The notes under the pieces were generated by a model. That model saw nothing but the letters and a program-made list of their open reading frames with translations. It ran no database searches and was not told the origin of the DNA. Below are positions 59,400 through 64,000 of a stretch of DNA of 64,000 nucleotides, piece after piece. Each line of letters begins with the position of its first letter. Position 1 is the stretch's first letter. A program made the translations under genes and the position numbers. This DNA is from Dasypus novemcinctus (Eukaryota > Chordata > Mammalia > Cingulata > Dasypodidae), in contig NC_080677.1 in assembly GCF_030445035.2 (NCBI RefSeq), forward strand, positions 29,213,513 through 29,277,512, written 5' to 3'.

Positions 59400-61045
59400 T
59401 TACTATTTTCTATAAAACAGAGAGCATGGACTCTTGTAATGTTGTTTTTAATAGTGAAAATCTAGAATCAACCTAAATGTTCATCTACACTATATTAGTT
59501 TTTAAAAACCATATAGATATGAAAAATGTTCAACATCACCAGCAGTTAGGGAAATGCAAACCAAAACTATAGTGAGAGGGAAGCGGATGTGGCTCAGGTG
59601 ACTGGGCTCCTGCCAACCACATGGGAGGTCGCTGGTTCAGATCCCAGGGCCTCCTAAAGATGACAGCGAGCTGGTGTGACAGGCAGGCACAGCAAGCTGA
59701 CACAACAAGAGACTCAAGAAGAAAAAAAACATAATGAGAGACACAGCAAAGCAGGGAGCAGAGGTTCCTGGTGCTTCCGAAAGAAGACAGTGAGCTCACA
59801 GGCAGGCGAGGTGAGCTGATATAGCAAGGTGATGCAATAGAAAACACAATGAGAGATGCAACAAAGCAGAAAGCAGGAGTGTCTCAAGCAATTAGGCATC
59901 TCCCTTCCATATAAGAGGTCCTAGGTTCAGCTCCCTGTGCTTCCTAAAAAAGAAACTGGGAAGAAAAACAGACACAGTAAGTGCAAACAACAAGGGGGTG
60001 GGGAGAAATAGATAAAATTTTTAAAAAACTACAATTAGATAATCATGTCACACCTATCAGACTGGCTGATATTAAAAAGTTGGAAAACTGTAAATGTTGG
60101 AGAAGATGTGGAAAGATAGGAACGCTTATTCACTGTTGGAAGGAATACAGAATGGTACAGCCACTGTAGAGAACTGTTTGGCAGTTCTAAGGAAATTGAA
60201 TATAGACTTGCCATGGGACCTGACAATACTATTGCTAGGTTTATACCCAGAAGAACTGAAAGTAGTAACATGAAAAGACATCTGCATACCAATGTTCAGA
60301 GCAGCGTTATTCACAATAGCCAAAAGCTGGGAACAACCCAGCTGTCCATCAAATAATGAATGGATAAACTATGGAATATATACAAGATGGAATATTATGC
60401 AGCAGTAAGAAGAAATGGAGTTGTAAAATATAAATATATGAAATATGAATATGGGTAGAATTCCATATATATGACCGTTTTTCTTTGAAGCTGAACAAAT
60501 ATAAGTTAACATCTGACAAAAAACGCCAACATTATACTAAGTGAAGGAGACCAGACACAGAGTACTACATATTGTATGATTACATTTATATAAAATGTAA
60601 ATATAAATCAATTTATAAAGTTGAAAAGAGATGAGTAGCTATGTAGGTTATGCAGTGGTTATGTAGGGGAAGGGATGCTAAGGGGTGTGAAGTCTTTCTT
60701 TTTGGAGTAATGAAATTGTTCTAGAATTTTTGAGATGATGAATATACAGTTGTGATTATACTAAAAGCCACTGATTATACACTTTGGACAGAACAGCCAG
60801 AAACAGCAGCCATGTACAGTGGGGGAAGCATGGAGAGATTGAGAGGTGAGGAATTTTGTTAGTCTGTTTTTTATATATTATTATTATTATTGAAATAATG
60901 AAAGTGCTCTAATAATGATTCAAGTGATGAATGCACAACTGTGTGATTATAGCAAATACCATTGATTGTACACTTTGGATGAATTGTATGTTTATTAATA
61001 TGTGTCAGTAAAATTGATTTGTTAAATAAAAAACTGTATGGAAAT
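59400..61045 (+). mobile_element. L1 3' end, split by a SINE
   Basis: Sense L1 wording: TGTTCAACATCACCAGCAGT, TAGGGAAATGCAAACCAAAA, then after the SINE CACACCTATCAGACTGGCTG, CCATGGGACCTGACAATACT, GCAGCGTTATTCACAATAGC, and a 3' UTR with ATTGATTGTACACTTTGGAT and TCAGTAAAATTGATTTGTTA. The 3' UTR contains a repeated tail motif (gattataca/ctttgga at about 60770 and 60965). No intact frame. Confidence 0.82.
59577..60026 (+). mobile_element. tRNA-like SINE (multi-unit) inside an L1
   Basis: Starts GGGAAGCGGATGTGGCTCAG with B-box-like GGTTCAGATCCC, then GGGCCTCCTAAAGATGACAG. A second and third partial unit follow (TTCCTGGTGCTTCCGAAAGA; AGTGTCTCAAGCAATTAGGC with GGTTCAGCTCCC). Ends in a GGGGGTGGGGAGAAATAGAT tail. 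Interrupts the L1 between ACTATAGTGAGA and the ACTACAATTAGA continuation. Confidence 0.82.
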
Positions 61046-61059
61046 CCTGTATTTTACGC

Positions 61060-61480
61060 ATGATTGTTTTGTAAACCTTTAGCTAAAAACAAAAGAAAAC
61101 TATGGTCTATTTATACAATGGAATGTTAAACAGTAGGGAAAATGAGAGAGCTAAGGACCATGAGCATCGACACTGGATAAATCTGAAAAACAATACTGAG
61201 TGAAAAATGAAGAATATGTAAATATGAATTTAAAACATGCAATATAATATTAGATATTGTCTATGTATATATAAATATATAGTAAAAGTATAAAAAACAT
61301 TCATTATATAATGATAAGTAGCAAATTCAGGATGACTTTCTCTGGAAAATGAGAGTAATGGGATCAAGGAATGATATATGGGGCACTTTAAGTGTATTGA
61401 CATTTTATGTATTAGGCTGCTGGTGGATATTTGTTAGATATTTGAAATATTTATAATTCAAAAAAATGAGTTACTACTAA
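61060..61480 (+). mobile_element. Older L1 3' fragment
   Basis: TACAATGGAATGTTAAACAG, AACAATACTGAGTGAAAAAT, ATTCAGGATGACTTTCTCTG: diverged L1M 3' wording. Confidence 0.6.
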
Positions 61481-62682
61481 TAGGAAATTATAGAGGCTAC
61501 ATTTCAGGCAAAGTAAATTGTATATAGAAAAGCTAACACAATAACAAGTGGAAACAGGTGAAACAAGCTAACCTTTTCTTAACTTTTGGCACTCTTCAGA
61601 TGAAAACTTGCACTGTAAGCCCATCTTGCCATTAAAGGCACACACTGTGAGTGGCTCCACAGTGTTTTCAGAATGAGTCAAGTTATGATTTGATGCTAAA
61701 TTTCTGATTATGAGTTCTTATTTTATCCCTTTCTCATAGCTTCCTAACTACCAGAATCTTTCGAATTAAATACATGACTGAGCATCCTTTTTCCATGTTT
61801 TCTATTCTGTGCCACGGATCACAGTTGGGTTAATGTTTATCTGACATTATGGACTTATTCTGAGGTAAGAGATGCAGCAGTCTGCTATCCTGCTGAGTAC
61901 AGAGTGTGTAACATTTAGTACAATGGTGCATGAAATGCCAGAGCAACTTTCTGCCTTCCACTTATAAAGATGCATTGTAAAGCTCTTTTTGATGTAGCAT
62001 CTGCAAATGGAAGAACTAATCTTCAAGATGGACCTTTAAATCTATCTACCCGTGGATCCAACTCCTTCCTCAGTATGACCTCAAGAGAATATCACAGAAC
62101 ACTAAAGGTACAGAGCAGCTCTTGGCATAAGACAACTCAAAATGTTCCATTCTGATTATTATGGGAAATAAAAGTGACTTAATGGGGCAAATGGAGGCAG
62201 TATAAAGCCTCAGGCCTCATTCTGGATCCTGGGAACCATTCTAGGTTATAGAACTCCAGCAAAACAGTGACTATAGATGGGTTTTTGAAAGAGTTAATAG
62301 ACATCACAGCTTTCTCTATGTCACCTAGGATTAACATATCATTTCCAATCCCTTAAGTCCACTAAGACTATACAAATTTTATGAACATTTAACTTAAAAC
62401 ATTTCTTAAGCAGTATTTTCAAGTTTGGGAGTGACATCAAAGTTTATCCTTGACTTATCCCTACTAATTTTATTGTCTCTAGATTAGGAAAAAATTTCAG
62501 TCATTGGAAAGCTATTGTTAAGAAAAGTAGGCAAAGTAAAATTGTCTAATGCTGATGGCTGACAAATTCCAGCACTTTTATTCCTACTCACAAACTGGTC
62601 AGATGAAGTCAAAGTTCCTAAATAACCAAGATGTAGCCTAGTGACGGGTGAGCATCAATGTCCTAACTCTGGATTAGGGGTT

Positions 62683-63470
62683 CTTGAACTTTTTTGTTCC
62701 ACAGACCCTGTAGCAGTTTGATATGGTTCATGAATTCCAAAAATAGAGACTGGATTATGTTTGTAAACTGGTCTGTACCTGGGCATGATTAAATTATGAT
62801 TGAGGGCTTTGATTGGGCCACGTCTGTAGGGTAAAAGACATGGCAAAGGACAGAGCTGGATTTTTTGATGTTGGAGTTTTGATGCTGGAGTCTTGAGTGG
62901 GAGCCCCGGGAAGAAAGCACACAGAGAGGGTGGTCATAAGGAAAGAGAGAGAAGGCCCTGGGAAGAGAAACAAGCTGTTCATTTAATAGTCTACAGCTGG
63001 ATTTGTGGAGTGTGGCAAAGCCTAGAGAGCCTCATAGTCTAGAGTTGACCTTGTGGAGATAACAGAGGAACTGAGCCTGGAGAGAAATGAACCCCAAGAA
63101 GAGAAGAACCCAGGAAGCCTGAGCCCTGGCAGACATCGGCAGTAGTCTTGCTCCAACATGTGGCAACAGACTTTGGTGAGGGAAGTAAATTGCACTTTAA
63201 GGCCTGGTAACTGTAAGCCTCTACCCCAAATAAATACCCTTTATAAAAGCCAACCTATTTCTGGTATTTTGCATCAGCACCCCTTTGACTGACTAATGCA
63301 GACCTCTTTTCCAGTCAGGTGAAAATCACGGACCCCTTACTAAGTCCACACTATACTGTATTATTTAATAAATATATCATACCTGAACTGACATGTCCCC
63401 ACAAGAATAAAGTTTTTTAAAAAATTTAAATTCAAGCTCATTTAACCCTTGTTAAGAATCCCTGCTCTAG
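62683..63470. mobile_element. hAT-type DNA transposon remnant split by a solo LTR
   Basis: AGGGGTTCTTGAAC at the left end and GTTAAGAATCCCT at the right end are imperfect terminal inverted repeats, with TTGTTCCACAGACCC joining to CTCTTTTCCAGTCAGGTG across the LTR. Family assignment (Charlie-like) is tentative. Confidence 0.55.
62709..63300 (+). mobile_element. Solo LTR, MaLR/ERVL-like, probably xenarthran
   Basis: A 592-base block starting TGTAGCAGTTTGATATGGTT with AATAAATACCCTTTATAAAA near its 3' end (63228-63247) and ending ACTGACTAATGCA. 5-base flanks are GACCC (62704-62708) and GACCT (63301-63305), as expected for a retroviral-type insertion with one later mutation. No internal viral genes are present. 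Confidence 0.7.
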
Positions 63471-63479
63471 ATAAACGGC

Positions 63480-63660
63480 TCTCAAACCAAAGCATGGATT
63501 AAAATAACCTGGATGAACTGTTAAACCAGTTTGCTGGGCCTTGTCCCCAGAGTTCTGATTCAGCAGTCTAGGGTGGAGCCTCATAGTTTATATTTCTAAT
63601 AGGTCTCCAGGTGATGAAGATGCTGCTGTCCTTAGACCACTTTGAGAACCACTGGTCTAG
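63480..63660. mobile_element. MER5A-type hAT element
   Basis: CGGCTCTCAAACCAAAGCAT, CAGAGTTCTGATTCAGCAGT, CTTTGAGAACCACTGGTCTA: both ends and centre match. Confidence 0.78.
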
Positions 63661-63661
63661 A

Positions 63662-63785
63662 TTTTGAGACTCTAGGGAAGATACTTATCCTCTCTGAACC
63701 TCAGTTTACTCACCATAAATGGAGAGTATTGGGAATATTAAATGAAATGTTTATCAAGAGTCTAGTATAGAGTAAACCTGAATAT
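63662..63785. mobile_element. MIR fragment
   Basis: ATCCTCTCTGAACCTCAGTT and ATTAAATGAAATGTTTATCA, a short MIR core. Confidence 0.55.
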
Positions 63786-63979
63786 AAACTATGGACAACA
63801 GTTAACAGTACAATTATAATAATATTCTTTCATCAATTGTAATAAAAATACCAAACTAATGCAAAGTGTTAATAATAATAGAGAAAACTGTGGGCAGGGA
63901 GAGGTGGTAAACGGGAACTCTGTATTTATGCATTATTTTTCTGTAAACATACAACTTCTTTAATAAAAAAAAAAAAAGA
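63775..63979 (+). mobile_element. L1 3' end with poly(A)
   Basis: ATGGACAACAGTTAACAGTA, TTCATCAATTGTAATAAAAA, CTAATGCAAAGTGTTAATAA, TTTTTCTGTAAACATACAAC and TTAATAAAAAAAAAAAAAG match an L1MA-like 3' UTR end. Confidence 0.75.
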
Positions 63980-64000
63980 ACCTAGTGTAGTATCTACACA

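Larger units (their letters stand above)
53083..64000 (-). other. PLEKHA8: PLEKHA8 upstream intron (continues past the right edge)
   Basis: Everything right of the penultimate exon appears intronic. I looked on the minus strand for the preceding GLTP exons (expected WLKRGLKFLKGF-type sequence) and did not find them. Repeats cover most of 55.6-61.5 kb and 62.7-64 kb. 53.75-55.6 kb, 56.1-57.05 kb and 61.5-62.65 kb hold no recognised feature. Confidence 0.6.

Overview
This window is nuclear DNA from a placental mammal, almost certainly an armadillo (nine-banded armadillo, Dasypus, or a close relative). Two observations support this. It holds split vertebrate genes with consensus splice sites and a large CpG island. 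It is also studded with about ten copies of a tRNA-derived SINE of the DAS type known from armadillos, several with intact 13-18 bp target-site duplications, plus other repeats that look xenarthran.

Two protein-coding genes are present, both on the minus strand and both incomplete here. MTURN (maturin, a neural-differentiation regulator) has coding exon 1 at 13876-14037, inside a CpG-island promoter with two perfect CREs around an inverted CCAAT box. Its coding exon 2 is at 3599-3721. Together they encode residues 1-95 of about 131; the last coding exon lies beyond the left edge. PLEKHA8 (FAPP2, the Golgi glucosylceramide-transfer protein) contributes its last two coding exons, 53021-53082 and 49052-49249. 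These encode the end of the glycolipid-transfer domain, including the conserved HGW motif, and the authentic C-terminus. The rest of PLEKHA8 lies beyond the right edge. Transcription runs right to left, PLEKHA8 then MTURN, the same tandem order I know for human chromosome 7p14-15.

Layout. 1-3.6 kb: MTURN intron 2, with a decayed LINE ORF1 and an L2 end. 3.7-13.9 kb: MTURN intron 1, with MIRs, a MER5A and two DAS-SINEs. 12.6-14.65 kb: CpG island and promoter. 14.7-49 kb: intergenic, mostly L1 fragments, DAS-SINEs, MIRs and a few DNA transposons, but 42.3-46.9 kb is nearly repeat-free and could hold a long PLEKHA8 3' UTR. 46.9-47.8 kb and 52.0-52.8 kb: two copies of one poly(A)-tailed retroposon. 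49.0-53.1 kb: PLEKHA8 terminal exons, with a (CA)15 tract just upstream of the last acceptor. 53.1-64 kb: PLEKHA8 intron, with nested L1, SINE, MER5A and LTR insertions.

I found no RNA gene, no CRISPR array and no sign of an undescribed molecular system. The features most worth a second look are the MTURN promoter architecture, a composite SINE carrying a perfect 14-bp inverted repeat, the UG-repeat next to the PLEKHA8 last exon, and the repeat-poor block downstream of PLEKHA8. All repeat family names come from recognition of consensus wording by eye, not from a database search.
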